Part shown: positions 1-7,580 of the stretch, in pieces
Layout: every line of letters begins with the position of its first letter
Position numbering within the stretch: position 1 is the stretch's first letter
From: Clostridia bacterium
GTDB lineage: Bacteria > Bacillota_E > SLMV01 > PUMD01
Reading direction: 5' to 3'
Assembly (NCBI GenBank): GCA_007128555.1
Contig: SKXF01000007.1
Span: 1 to 8,371, forward strand
DNA: 8,371 nt
Program-made: the position numbers and the translations under genes
The notes under the pieces: model-generated
Databases searched by the model: none
Seen by the model: the letters and a program-made list of their open reading frames with translations, nothing else
Told to the model about the DNA's origin: nothing

Positions 1-748
1 CTGATTCGACCCGATGGGCCAGCTCTTCGCCGTAAAAGGACACCGGGGAGAACGTCCCCATCCCCCCGGTATTGGGGCCCTGTCCCCCGTCGAGAAGGGC
101 CTTGTGATCCTGGGAAGGGGCCAGGGTGACCAGGGTCCTGCCGTCGGTGATCGCCATCACGCTGAGCTCCTCGCCCGTCAGGAAATCCTCAATGAGCACC
201 CGGTCTCCGGCAGAACCGAACCTTTTCTCGACCATGATCCCGGAGAGGGCCTCCATCGCCTCATCGTGGTCAGCGGCGACGATGACGCCCTTCCCCGCTG
301 CCAGGCCATCGGCCTTGATCACCGCTGGGAAAGATCTCTGCCCCAGGTGAGCTGACGCTTCCTCGAAGTCGGAAAAAACCCGGTACGGCGCCGTGGGAAT
401 TCCGTATGTCTTCATCAGGTCCTTGGCGAAGACCTTGCTCGCCTCGATCCTCGCAGCGCTCTGCGAGGGGCCGAAGGCAGCGATACCCTCCTTCTCCAGG
501 GCGTCCACCAGCCCGGCGGCCAGCGGATTCTCCGGTCCCACCACGACCAGGTCCACGCCCAGGTCACCCGCGGATTTAACCACCCCCTCGATGTCTTCGG
601 CGTCTCCGGGCACCCGCTCGGCCACCGAAGCCATCCCGGCGCTTCCAGGCAGCGCTACGACCCGGCTCACCAGCGGGCTTTCTGCAATGCTCACAGCCAG
701 GCTGTGTTCTCTACCTCCGCTGCCCACCACCATGATCTCGTAAGCCAT
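1..748 (-). CDS. purD: Phosphoribosylamine-glycine ligase (GAR synthetase), 5' part, cut by window edge
   Basis: PurD joins glycine to 5-phosphoribosylamine using ATP to give GAR, step 2 of IMP synthesis, in the cytosol. I translated it by hand: 249 residues are open without a stop to the left edge, so about the last 40% of a family member of roughly 420-430 residues is missing. Visible are the N-terminal GSGGREH loop (residues 9-15), VVVGPENPLAAGL (68-80), FGPS (92-95), the ATP-grasp segment KADGLAAGKG (145-154) and GPNTGGMGTFSPV (224-236). It is the last visible gene, starting 20 bases after the purH stop. Two in-frame ATGs exist, at 748 and 754. I chose 748 because the G-run at 755-760 sits 6 bases upstream of it, whereas it directly abuts the ATG at 754. 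The ribosome site is weak either way. The family call is certain; the start is uncertain by two codons. Confidence 0.96.
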   Translation of the reverse strand, partial: MAYEIMVVGSGGREHSLAVSIAESPLVSRVVALPGSAGMASVAERVPGDAEDIEGVVKSAGDLGVDLVVVGPENPLAAGLVDALEKEGIAAFGPSQSAARIEASKVFAKDLMKTYGIPTAPYRVFSDFEEASAHLGQRSFPAVIKADGLAAGKGVIVAADHDEAMEALSGIMVEKRFGSAGDRVLIEDFLTGEELSVMAITDGRTLVTLAPSQDHKALLDGGQGPNTGGMGTFSPVSFYGEELAHRVES

Positions 749-754
749 CTTCAT

Positions 755-760
755 CCCCCC
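755..760 (-). promoter_or_regulatory. Weak G-run ribosome site before purD
   Basis: GGGGGG lies 6 bases upstream of the purD ATG at 748. It is the only purine-rich stretch in the 20-base purH-purD gap. It lacks the A of a standard AGGAGG core, so purD may be translated less efficiently than its neighbours or depend on coupling to purH. No hairpin terminator is visible in the gap. Confidence 0.45.
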
Positions 761-768
761 GTAATAGA

Positions 769-2343
769 TCAATGCACAAAGTGTCGTCGGCCGGTGAACA
801 CCATCGCCATGCCCGCCTGGTCGGCGACGTCGACAATCTGATCATCCCGGATGGACCCTCCCGGCTGCACCAGGGCCGCAATCCCAGCATCGGCGGCCAC
901 CTGCGCCACGTCGGGGAAGGGCAGCATCCCATCGGATGCCATGACCGCGCCTCGCGCTCCCTCTCCCGCAGCTTCCAGGGCCAGCCGGGCCGAACTCACC
1001 CGGTTCATCTGCCCAGCGCCCACGCCGAGCGTGACCCCATCCCTGGCAATCACGATGGCGTTGGACTTGGTGTACATGGCCACGGTCCAGGCGAACGCCA
1101 TGTCCGCCCATGCTGCGTCCCCGGGCTGGCATCCGCCGGCGACCTCCCACGTCGAGCCAGGGGGCATCCCCTCGTCACGTTGGTTCAGAAGCATTCCGCC
1201 CTTTATGAAGCGCCCGGCCAGCTGGTCCATCTCCAGTCCGACCCGACCCGCCTCCTCCTGGCCCAGGCCCGCAAGGCAGAGCGCCCTGAGCTTCTTCCGC
1301 CTTTTAAGCCGCTCCAGGGCCTCCCTGGTATACCCGGGAGCCACCAGCACATCGAGGAAGAGCTCGCGCTCCGCTATGAGCTGCACGAACTCCAGGTCCA
1401 CCTGTCGATTGACGGCCACCACCCCACCAAAAATGGAAACGGGATCCGCGTCGTAAGCCCCCCGGAAGGCATCGGCCAGGGTCCCGGCCACCGCGACACC
1501 GCAGGGATTGTTGTGTTTCAGGGCACAGACAGCAGGTGCCTCGAACTCCGAGGCCAATCCCACGGCCACGTCCACATCCAGCAAGTTGTTGTACGAAAGC
1601 TCCGGCCCCTGGACCTGGTCCAGGCGTTCCAGGGACAGTGATGAGGTGCTGGGCGTCACATACAGAGCCGCCGTCTGGTGGGGATTCTCACCGTAACGCA
1701 GGATCCGTGTCCTCTTCAGGGGAATGGTCAGTTCCTCCGGATAGGACATGAAGCCCGGGCTCCCCTCTCCCAGGTAGGCTGCGATCAGGGAATCGTACCG
1801 GGAAACGTGCCGGAAGACCTCCGCCGCCAGCTCGCGCCTCATCTCGGCTGTGACGCCACCGGTCTGCTGCAGCTGTTCCAGGACCCGGGGGTAATCCCGG
1901 GGACGGGCCAGGGGAATCACCGAGGCGTGGTTCTTGGCCGCGGCGCGCAGCATGGTCGGTCCCCCAATATCTATGTTCTCCAGGGTCTGCTCGTGGGACC
2001 GCCCAGCAGACACCGTCTCCTCGAAGGGGTAGAGATTCACGACCACCATGTCGATGGGCTCGTAACCCCTCTCCTGCAGCTCCCTCGCATCCTCATCCCG
2101 GTCCCTCCTGGCCAGGATCCCGCTGTGTATCGCCGGGTGAAGGGTCTTCACCCGACCCTCCAGGAGTGAGGGATGCCCCGTAAACTCGGAAACAGGCGTG
2201 ACGGGGAGACCCTCGCCCTCGAGGAGGGAAGCCGTCCCTCCCGTGGACACGATCCTCCAACCCAGGTCAACGAGGCCGCGAGCAAGGGGGATCAACCCCT
2301 CCTTGTCTGAACAGCTGATCAGGACGATGCGCCCTTCAGTCAT
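769..2343 (-). CDS. purH: Bifunctional AICAR formyltransferase / IMP cyclohydrolase
   Basis: PurH catalyses the last two steps of IMP synthesis: formyl transfer from 10-formyl-THF to AICAR, then ring closure of FAICAR to IMP. The 524 residues are a normal full length. The N-terminal MGS-like cyclohydrolase domain (about 1-150) shows STGGTASLL (33-41), GRVKTLHPAIHSG (63-75), NLYPFEETV (103-111) and IGGPTMLRAAAKN (126-138). The formyltransferase part shows RYGENPHQT (216-224), the catalytic-type KHNNPCG (276-282; K276 and H277 match human K266 and H267), KSNAIV (426-431), GAGQMNRV (442-449) and QPGGSIRD (493-500). The tail RRHFVH keeps the Arg, Phe and final His of the family's C-terminus. One odd spot is SDGMLPF (470-476), where the family usually has SDAFFPF. 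The ATG lies 8 bases inside the purN end, with AAGGGTGAGG at 2351-2360 as ribosome site (7-base spacer), which suggests coupling to purN. Confidence 0.98.
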   Translation of the reverse strand: MTEGRIVLISCSDKEGLIPLARGLVDLGWRIVSTGGTASLLEGEGLPVTPVSEFTGHPSLLEGRVKTLHPAIHSGILARRDRDEDARELQERGYEPIDMVVVNLYPFEETVSAGRSHEQTLENIDIGGPTMLRAAAKNHASVIPLARPRDYPRVLEQLQQTGGVTAEMRRELAAEVFRHVSRYDSLIAAYLGEGSPGFMSYPEELTIPLKRTRILRYGENPHQTAALYVTPSTSSLSLERLDQVQGPELSYNNLLDVDVAVGLASEFEAPAVCALKHNNPCGVAVAGTLADAFRGAYDADPVSIFGGVVAVNRQVDLEFVQLIAERELFLDVLVAPGYTREALERLKRRKKLRALCLAGLGQEEAGRVGLEMDQLAGRFIKGGMLLNQRDEGMPPGSTWEVAGGCQPGDAAWADMAFAWTVAMYTKSNAIVIARDGVTLGVGAGQMNRVSSARLALEAAGEGARGAVMASDGMLPFPDVAQVAADAGIAALVQPGGSIRDDQIVDVADQAGMAMVFTGRRHFVH

Positions 2344-2962
2344 TGCGTATCCTCACCCTTCTACCCTGTCTTTGCAAGCGTCGCTCAGCATACAGCGCCA
2401 GCGCCCGTGGATACAGGCGGTGTTCCAACCTCAGGATTCGCCGTGAAAGGCGATCGACATCATCTTCGGGGTCCACCGGGACAACGGCCTGCAGGATGAT
2501 CGGACCCGTATCCACGCCCTCATCGACGAAATGAACCGTGCACCCGGAGACCGTCACCCCGTACTCGAGGGCCTGGGCCTGGGCGTCCAGACCGGGAAAA
2601 GCCGGCAGGAGGGAGGGATGTATGTTGAGAACGTCCCCCGGAAACGTCGCCAGGAAACGTGCCGGCAGAACCCGCATGAAACCGGCCAGGGCCACCACAT
2701 CGATCCGGTACGCCTCAAAGAGTCGGAGCAGGCTCTCACCGAAAGCATGCCGGTCCGGAAGGACCTCCAGCACCTGGACCTCAACTCCGGCCTCCCGGGC
2801 CCTCTCCAGGGCGGGGGCATCGCCCTGATCGGAGGCCACCAGGACGACCTCCATGTCCAGGGCGCCGGAGGAAACGGCGTCCAGGATGGCCCCCAGGTTA
2901 CTGCCCCGGCCGGAGGCCAGGACCGCGAGGCGAAACCTGTCCCCATCACCCACCGCTGTCAT
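2336..2962 (-). CDS. purN: Phosphoribosylglycinamide formyltransferase (folate-dependent GAR transformylase)
   Basis: PurN transfers the formyl group of 10-formyl-THF to GAR, giving FGAR (step 3). It is the folate-dependent enzyme, not the formate/ATP-dependent PurT. The 208 residues show the phosphate-binding SGRGSN loop (17-22), the folate-pocket-type FMRVLP (95-100), NIHPSLLPAFPG (113-124), and VDEGVDTGPII (146-156). The catalytic triad by family alignment is N113, H115 and D151 (E. coli N106, H108, D144). The frame opens further upstream to a GTG at 2983. I chose ATG 2962 because the purine-rich GAGGAGGGGG run at 2963-2972 lies directly in front of it and the conserved fold begins nine residues later. 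A GTG at 2953 is a weaker alternative. The gene overlaps the purM end by 17 bases and the purH start by 8. The C-terminus is short and arginine-rich, with no recognisable motif. Confidence 0.97.
   Translation of the reverse strand: MTAVGDGDRFRLAVLASGRGSNLGAILDAVSSGALDMEVVLVASDQGDAPALERAREAGVEVQVLEVLPDRHAFGESLLRLFEAYRIDVVALAGFMRVLPARFLATFPGDVLNIHPSLLPAFPGLDAQAQALEYGVTVSGCTVHFVDEGVDTGPIILQAVVPVDPEDDVDRLSRRILRLEHRLYPRALALYAERRLQRQGRRVRIRND
2779..2801. repeat. 23-base exact direct repeat, copy 1 (inside purN)
   Basis: This 23-base segment recurs exactly and in the same orientation at 2996-3018, 217 bases away. On the coding strand it encodes AREAGVE (PurN residues 55-61). The flanking bases differ at both ends. 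It is probably chance similarity of two common Ala/Glu/Gly-rich helix turns with shared codon preference, not a mobile or regulatory element. Confidence 0.8.
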
Positions 2963-3974
2963 CCCCCTCCTCGATGACCTCACCCATCACGTGGGCCTCA
3001 ACTCCGGCCTCCCGGGCCACGCCCAGGGCCCGCTCGAGATCCCCCGGGGGCACCACGGCGACCATCCCCACGCCCAGGTTGAAGGTCCTGCGCATCTCCT
3101 CCTCCGAAACGCGTCCAGCGTCAGCAATGAGATCGAACACCGGGGGACGCGCCCATGACGACCAGTCGATGCGCGGGCGGGTCCCACGAGGTAGTGCGCG
3201 GCCCACATTGCCCGGGATCCCGCCACCGGTGATGTGAGCAAAGGCAAGGGCCCCGCCCCGTTCAAACAGGTCCAGGACCGGGCGCACGTAGATCCGGGTC
3301 GGCCGCATCAGTTCCTCGGCCAGGGGAATCTCCAGGGGGGCGATTACCTGCTCCAGGTCCCAGCCCCTATCTGTGATCACCTGCCGCACCAGCGAAAAAC
3401 CGTTGCTGTGAAGGCCAGCCGACGGCAGGCCCAGGAGCAGGTCACCGGGCTCCGGGTCCCGGGGCAAGAGCTCCCGGTCGCCCTCGGCGATCCCCAGGGC
3501 AAATCCCACGAGCTCGTGATCGTCCGGACCATATACTCCGGGCATCTCCGCGGTCTCGCCGCCCACGAGGGCACAGCCCGCCTCCCGGCATCCCTGGGCA
3601 AGACCCTGTACGATCTGCAGCACCGGCTCCGGCTTGAGCTCCGAGGCGGCGATGTAGTCCAGCAAGAACAGCGGCCTGGCCCCCTCGGTCACCATGTCAT
3701 TGACCACCATGCCCACGCAGTCCACGCCTACTTCCCGGTGACGGCCTGTCGCCGCGGCCAGCTTGATCTTGGTGCCGACGGAGTCGGTGCAGGCCACCAA
3801 CCGGGGCCGACGATAGTCCTTCCAGGGAGGGAAAAAGGATGCGGCGAAATCGCCGAAGTCACCGGTGGTCCCCTCGATCCACGTCCCCCGAATCGCCTCC
3901 TGCATGCTCGCCACGATGGCATCGGCCCTCTCAATGTCGACCCCCGCGTCCCGATACGTGGTCCCCTCGGCCAT
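2946..3974 (-). CDS. purM: Phosphoribosylformylglycinamidine cyclo-ligase (AIR synthetase)
   Basis: PurM uses ATP to close FGAM into 5-aminoimidazole ribonucleotide (AIR), step 5. It belongs to the same ATP-binding superfamily as PurL. The 342 residues match the usual length of about 340-350. Visible are DSVGTKI (64-70), GVDCVGMVVND (83-93), GGETAEMPG (138-146), GLPSAGLHSNGFSLVR (182-197), HITGGGIPGNVGRALP (247-262) and FNLGVGM (298-304), the normal family blocks in order. The frame can be extended to a TTG at 3983, but that codon directly abuts the strong GAGGAGG ribosome site at 3984-3990. The ATG at 3974 sits 9 bases from it, so I take ATG as the start. It begins one base after the purF stop. 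Near its C-terminus AREAGVE (320-326) is encoded by the same 23 bases as a segment of purN (see findings). Confidence 0.98.
   Translation of the reverse strand: MAEGTTYRDAGVDIERADAIVASMQEAIRGTWIEGTTGDFGDFAASFFPPWKDYRRPRLVACTDSVGTKIKLAAATGRHREVGVDCVGMVVNDMVTEGARPLFLLDYIAASELKPEPVLQIVQGLAQGCREAGCALVGGETAEMPGVYGPDDHELVGFALGIAEGDRELLPRDPEPGDLLLGLPSAGLHSNGFSLVRQVITDRGWDLEQVIAPLEIPLAEELMRPTRIYVRPVLDLFERGGALAFAHITGGGIPGNVGRALPRGTRPRIDWSSWARPPVFDLIADAGRVSEEEMRRTFNLGVGMVAVVPPGDLERALGVAREAGVEAHVMGEVIEEGDDSGG
2963..2972 (-). promoter_or_regulatory. Ribosome binding region of purN, encoded inside the purM 3' end
   Basis: GAGGAGGGGG runs directly into the purN ATG at 2962. The AGGAGG core at 2966-2971 leaves only 3 bases of spacer, shorter than ideal. 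The GAGG at 2969-2972 leaves 6, so pairing may shift within the run. The bases encode Glu-Glu-Gly of PurM. Confidence 0.65.
2996..3018. repeat. 23-base exact direct repeat, copy 2 (inside purM)
   Basis: This is the partner of the copy at 2779-2801. It also encodes AREAGVE, here as PurM residues 320-326 near the C-terminus, with the same codons. The purM-purN junction lies between the copies. Confidence 0.8.
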
Positions 3975-3975
3975 T

Positions 3976-5379
3976 TCAATCAACCTCCTCTAAACGGTCT
4001 TCGTCGATTTCCTCGGGCGGCACGGGGTAGTCGCCGTCAAAGCAGGCGGTGCAGAAATTGCTCCGCGTCCCCCCAGCCGCCTCGGCCACGCGATCCTCGT
4101 CGAGGTAGGCCAGCGAATCAGCTCCCACGATGGCCCGGATCTCCTCCACCGTTCGTCCCGCCGCGATCAACTCGCCCTTCGAACTGGTGTCAATCCCGTA
4201 GTAACAGGGATAGCGGTACGGCGGCGAACTGATCCGCAAATGGATCTCCTCGGCCCCGGCCGCTCGGAGGAGTTCAACCAGGATCTTCGAGGTCGTGCCC
4301 CGAACGATGGAGTCGTCCACCAGGACCACCCTTCGACCCTCCACCACCTTGCGCAGGGGATTGAGCTTGAGCCGCACCCCCAGTTTCCTCAGTTCGTCGC
4401 CCGGCTGGATGAACGTCCGGCCGATATAGCGATTGCGGACCAGGCCCATCTCGTAGGGGATTCCCGCCTGCTCGGCATATCCGGTGGCAGCCGAGAGGCT
4501 GGAGGCTGGCACACCTGACACCACGTCGGCATCGACGGGGTGATCCATCGCCAGGAGTCTCCCCAGCTCCTTTCGCACCTGGTGGACGTTGTGTCCCTGC
4601 AGGTTGCTGTCGGGTCGGGCGAAGTAAATGTATTCAAAAATGCACAGCGCCGGCGGGGCGTTCCCGGTGATCCTCAGGCTCGTCAGGCCCTTATCATCAA
4701 TGCAAAGCAGCTCGCCAGGGGCCACATCCCGCACGAAGGTTGCCCCGGCCGTATCCAGCGCACAGGTCTCCGAGGCCACCATCCACCCGTCTCCCAACCT
4801 GCCCAGGCAGAGGGGCCGTATGCCGGCGGGATCCCTGGCAGCAAAGAGCTGTCCGGGGGTCAGGGCGACCAGGGCATACCCACCCCTGACCTCCTGCAAG
4901 GCCTCAAGAAGACTCGCTCCCATCTCATCGGAGCGCGCCCGGGCCGTCAGGTGAGCGATGACCTCGGTGTCGGAGGTGCTCTGGAAGATACTCCCACCTC
5001 CCTCGAGGCGACGACGCAGGCCCGCTGCATTGGTCAGGTTGCCGTTGTGAGCCAGCCCCAGGGATGTTGACTTCAGGCGCACCACCAGGGGCTGGGCGTT
5101 GCGCAGCGTCGTATTTCCCGTCGTCGCGTAGCGTACGTGTCCCACGGCACAATTGCCTCGAAGGGAATCCAGGCTCTCCTCCCCGAAGACCTCTGCGACC
5201 AATCCCAGGCCCCGGTGCAGTTTCAGGCCCTCGTCCCCGCTGCAGGCGGCGGCGATCCCCGCGGATTCCTGGCCGCGGTGCTGCAGGGCATAGAGCGCGT
5301 AATGGGTCAGGGTCACCGCATGGGGATGCCCCCAGATCCCAGACACCCCACATTCTTCCCGGAGCGCATCTCCGGTCAT
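3976..5379 (-). CDS. purF: Amidophosphoribosyltransferase (glutamine-PRPP), Fe-S type with propeptide
   Basis: PurF makes 5-phosphoribosylamine from PRPP and glutamine, the committed first step. The 467 residues have an N-terminal Ntn glutaminase domain and a C-terminal phosphoribosyltransferase domain. Cys10 follows a nine-residue leader (MTGDALREE), so the protein is expected to cleave itself to expose the Cys nucleophile, as B. subtilis PurF does. Other marks are HRGQESAG (34-41), HVRYATTG (81-88), HNGNL (111-115), SDTEVI (136-141) and the PRPP loop VVLVDDSIVRGTT (351-363). Cysteines at 246 (CIFEYIYFARPDS), 392 (PCYYGIDT), 443 and 446 (FCTAC) fall where the B. subtilis-type 4Fe-4S ligands lie. 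An oxygen-sensitive cluster is therefore likely; this is inferred by family. The ATG overlaps the purL stop as ATGA. AGAGGGTGG at 5386-5394 is a good ribosome site (6-base spacer). Confidence 0.98.
   Translation of the reverse strand: MTGDALREECGVSGIWGHPHAVTLTHYALYALQHRGQESAGIAAACSGDEGLKLHRGLGLVAEVFGEESLDSLRGNCAVGHVRYATTGNTTLRNAQPLVVRLKSTSLGLAHNGNLTNAAGLRRRLEGGGSIFQSTSDTEVIAHLTARARSDEMGASLLEALQEVRGGYALVALTPGQLFAARDPAGIRPLCLGRLGDGWMVASETCALDTAGATFVRDVAPGELLCIDDKGLTSLRITGNAPPALCIFEYIYFARPDSNLQGHNVHQVRKELGRLLAMDHPVDADVVSGVPASSLSAATGYAEQAGIPYEMGLVRNRYIGRTFIQPGDELRKLGVRLKLNPLRKVVEGRRVVLVDDSIVRGTTSKILVELLRAAGAEEIHLRISSPPYRYPCYYGIDTSSKGELIAAGRTVEEIRAIVGADSLAYLDEDRVAEAAGGTRSNFCTACFDGDYPVPPEEIDEDRLEEVD
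3984..3990 (-). promoter_or_regulatory. Ribosome binding site of purM, encoded inside the purF 3' end
   Basis: GAGGAGG lies 9 bases upstream of the purM ATG at 3974 and is the best ribosome site in the window. The same bases form the Glu-Glu-Val codons near the PurF C-terminus. It rules out the in-frame TTG at 3983, which would leave no spacer. Confidence 0.85.
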
Positions 5380-7580
5380 TTTATACCACCCTCTCTGGCT
5401 TCAACGAGCTCCGCAACCGATAGGTCGATTCGCGTCCGCCCGGTTGTGACGCTGAGCGAACTGCCCCCCACCTCACCGATGACTTCAAGGGGACATCCCA
5501 GCTCCTGTGCCCGTTCCACCAGGGCCTCCAGGGATTCCGGCGCAGCACTCACCAGGTACCGCGGCCCGCCCTCACCGAACAACACCTCATCCCCTCGCTG
5601 TCCCCCCTGCAGTTCGATCTCAGCGCCGAGCTGGCACGGCGAAAGACACGCCGCCTCGGCCAGGGCCACTGCGAGACCACCATCGGATACATCATGGGCC
5701 GATCGGATCCATCCACGGGCAATGCCCACCCGACACGCCTCGCCCGCGGCCCGTTCCGCCGCGAAGTCGACGTCGGGCACAGGACCCGCCACCTTCCCGG
5801 CGACGATGCTCAGGTACTGGGATCCGCCCAGGGATCCCGTTCCCCCACCCAGGAGAAGAACCACATCACCGGCGGCGGCAAACCCGGGAGGGACGCACCG
5901 CGAGACATCCTCCAGCAGGCCGACCATGCCGATGACGGGCGTGGGATAGATCTCCCGCCCCCCCGTCTCGTTGTAGAAGCTGACATTGCCGCCGGTGACC
6001 GGCGTGCCGAGGGCCCGGCAGGCTTCGCCCATCCCTGAAACCACTTCGGCGAAGCGATACATGACCTCGGGTTTCTCCGGACTGGCAAAATTCAGGCAGT
6101 TGGTCACCGCCACGGGGCGGGCGCCGACAGCAGAGAGATTCCGGTAACTCTCGGCGACCACGTTCATGGCCCCCCGCCTGGGATCCAGGTGACAGAGCAT
6201 GCCGTTTCCATCGACTACGACCGCGATCCCCCCCCCAGAACCCCGGACTCGCAAAACAGCCGCATCGGCACCCGGCTTCATCACGGTGTTGATCCCGACC
6301 ATATGATCGTATTGCTCATAAACTTCCCTTCGGGAACACAGGTTGGGATGGGAGAGCATCTGCAGGAGGACCCGGTTCAGATCCCGGGGTTCGGGGATCT
6401 CCCCGAGGTCAAAACCCGGAGCCGGTGCAGGGGGTTGCATCGGTCGGTCATAGGCGGGAGCCCCCTCCGTCAGGCTCAGAGCCGGTACCGACGCGACCTC
6501 TGTGCCGTCCTCGAGAACCCTCAGCAACCCGTCTGACGTGACCTCACCGATCCGCGCAGCCTCCAGTTCCCACCTCTTGAAAATGTCCTCCACTTCATCT
6601 TCCCTGCCCCGGTGGGCGATGACCAGCATCCGCTCCTGGGACTCGCTGAGCATCACCTCGTAGGGCGTCATTCCCTCCTCGCGCCTTGGCACCCGGGCCA
6701 CATCGATCTCCATGCCCATCCCGCCCCTTGAAGCCGTCTCTGAGGCGGCCGATGTCAGGCCTGCCGCTCCCAGGTCGTTGACGCCAACCACGGCATCACT
6801 GCCCGTGAGCTCCATGCAGGCCTCGATCAGAAGTTTTTCGCGAAAGGGATCTCCCACCTGCACGGCGGGCCTCATGGACTCCGCTGCCTCATCAAACTCC
6901 CTGGAGGCCAACAGGCTCGCCCCGTGGATGCCGTCCCGGCCCGTGCGGGTCCCGACGATGAAAACGGGGTTGCCCGCACCCGAGGCCCGCCCCCCCACGA
7001 GACGGTCCTTCGTTACCAGGCCCAGGCACATCACGTTCACGAGGGGATTCTCGCGGTAGGCCTCGTCGAAATAGATCTCGCCCCCCACCGTGGGAACACC
7101 CACGCAGTTGCCGTAGAAGCTGATCCCCGACACCACGCCCTCAAACAGATAACGGGTCCGGGGATCCCCTGGATCGCCAAAACGCAGGGAATCCAGCAGG
7201 GCGATGGGCCGAGCTCCCACGGTGAAAATGTCCCGCAGGATCCCTCCCACCCCGGTGGCGGCCCCCTGGACCGGCTCTATTGCGCTGGGGTGATTGTGGG
7301 ACTCGATCCGGAAAGCGAGGGCCAACCCCTCCCCCAGGTCAATCACACCTGCATTCTCCCCCGGGCCCTGCAACACGTGGGGGGCCTCGGTGGGCAGCTG
7401 GGCCAGGTGCCTCCGGGAACTCTTGTAGCTGCAGTGCTCCGACCACATCAACCCGTAAAGACCCAGTTCCAGGGGGTTGGGCCGCCGGTCGAGGTCCTCG
7501 CAGACCCGATCATACTCACTCCGGCTGAGACCCACGTCCCTCCAGGGGGTCGCGCCTCCCTCATTGTCACCTGGTTGCAC
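5376..7580 (-). CDS. purL: Phosphoribosylformylglycinamidine synthase II (FGAM synthase, synthetase subunit)
   Basis: PurL is the ATP-dependent synthetase subunit that converts FGAR to FGAM (step 4), using ammonia from PurQ in a complex with PurS. Its 734 residues match the small PurL form, which lacks the N-terminal and glutaminase domains of the large single-chain enzyme. The duplicated AIR-synthetase-like halves show WSEHCSYK (46-53), GPGENAGV (72-79), RIESHNHPS (91-99, with conserved His95 and His97), VGGILRD (111-117), GGEIYFDEAYRENPL (166-180), VNDLGAAGLTSA (267-278), LSESQERML (311-319), PVTGGNVSFYNE (527-538), HDVSDGGLAVALAE (629-642) and FGEGGPRYLVS (668-678). The start is GTG at 7580, supported by AGGGAGG at 7590-7596 (9-base spacer) inside purQ. 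The start overlaps the purQ end by 14 bases and the stop overlaps the purF start by 4. Three coding-strand G-runs of 7-9 bases lie within the gene, all with the frame intact. Confidence 0.98.
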   Translation of the reverse strand: MQPGDNEGGATPWRDVGLSRSEYDRVCEDLDRRPNPLELGLYGLMWSEHCSYKSSRRHLAQLPTEAPHVLQGPGENAGVIDLGEGLALAFRIESHNHPSAIEPVQGAATGVGGILRDIFTVGARPIALLDSLRFGDPGDPRTRYLFEGVVSGISFYGNCVGVPTVGGEIYFDEAYRENPLVNVMCLGLVTKDRLVGGRASGAGNPVFIVGTRTGRDGIHGASLLASREFDEAAESMRPAVQVGDPFREKLLIEACMELTGSDAVVGVNDLGAAGLTSAASETASRGGMGMEIDVARVPRREEGMTPYEVMLSESQERMLVIAHRGREDEVEDIFKRWELEAARIGEVTSDGLLRVLEDGTEVASVPALSLTEGAPAYDRPMQPPAPAPGFDLGEIPEPRDLNRVLLQMLSHPNLCSRREVYEQYDHMVGINTVMKPGADAAVLRVRGSGGGIAVVVDGNGMLCHLDPRRGAMNVVAESYRNLSAVGARPVAVTNCLNFASPEKPEVMYRFAEVVSGMGEACRALGTPVTGGNVSFYNETGGREIYPTPVIGMVGLLEDVSRCVPPGFAAAGDVVLLLGGGTGSLGGSQYLSIVAGKVAGPVPDVDFAAERAAGEACRVGIARGWIRSAHDVSDGGLAVALAEAACLSPCQLGAEIELQGGQRGDEVLFGEGGPRYLVSAAPESLEALVERAQELGCPLEVIGEVGGSSLSVTTGRTRIDLSVAELVEAREGGIK

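Noticed and set aside
749..768. Possible terminator or promoter between purH and purD
   Set aside because: Twenty bases with no inverted repeat, no T-run and no recognisable promoter boxes. The genes are most simply co-transcribed.
772..1641. A 289-codon open frame on the plus strand opposite purH
   Set aside because: It is antisense to conserved PurH coding sequence, with a His/Pro/Gly-rich composition typical of reverse-complement frames.
2963..2983. GTG start for purN at 2983, adding seven residues
   Set aside because: The extra codons include the ribosome site of the ATG at 2962, and I see no good ribosome site before 2983.
3975..3983. TTG start for purM at 3983, adding three residues
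   Set aside because: The TTG touches the GAGGAGG ribosome site with no spacer, while ATG 3974 has a 9-base spacer.
3234..4232. A 332-codon open frame on the plus strand opposite purM and the purF end
   Set aside because: The peptide is low-complexity, rich in Pro, Arg and Gly, and matches no family I know. It lies wholly antisense to well-recognised genes in GC-rich DNA, where such shadow frames are expected.
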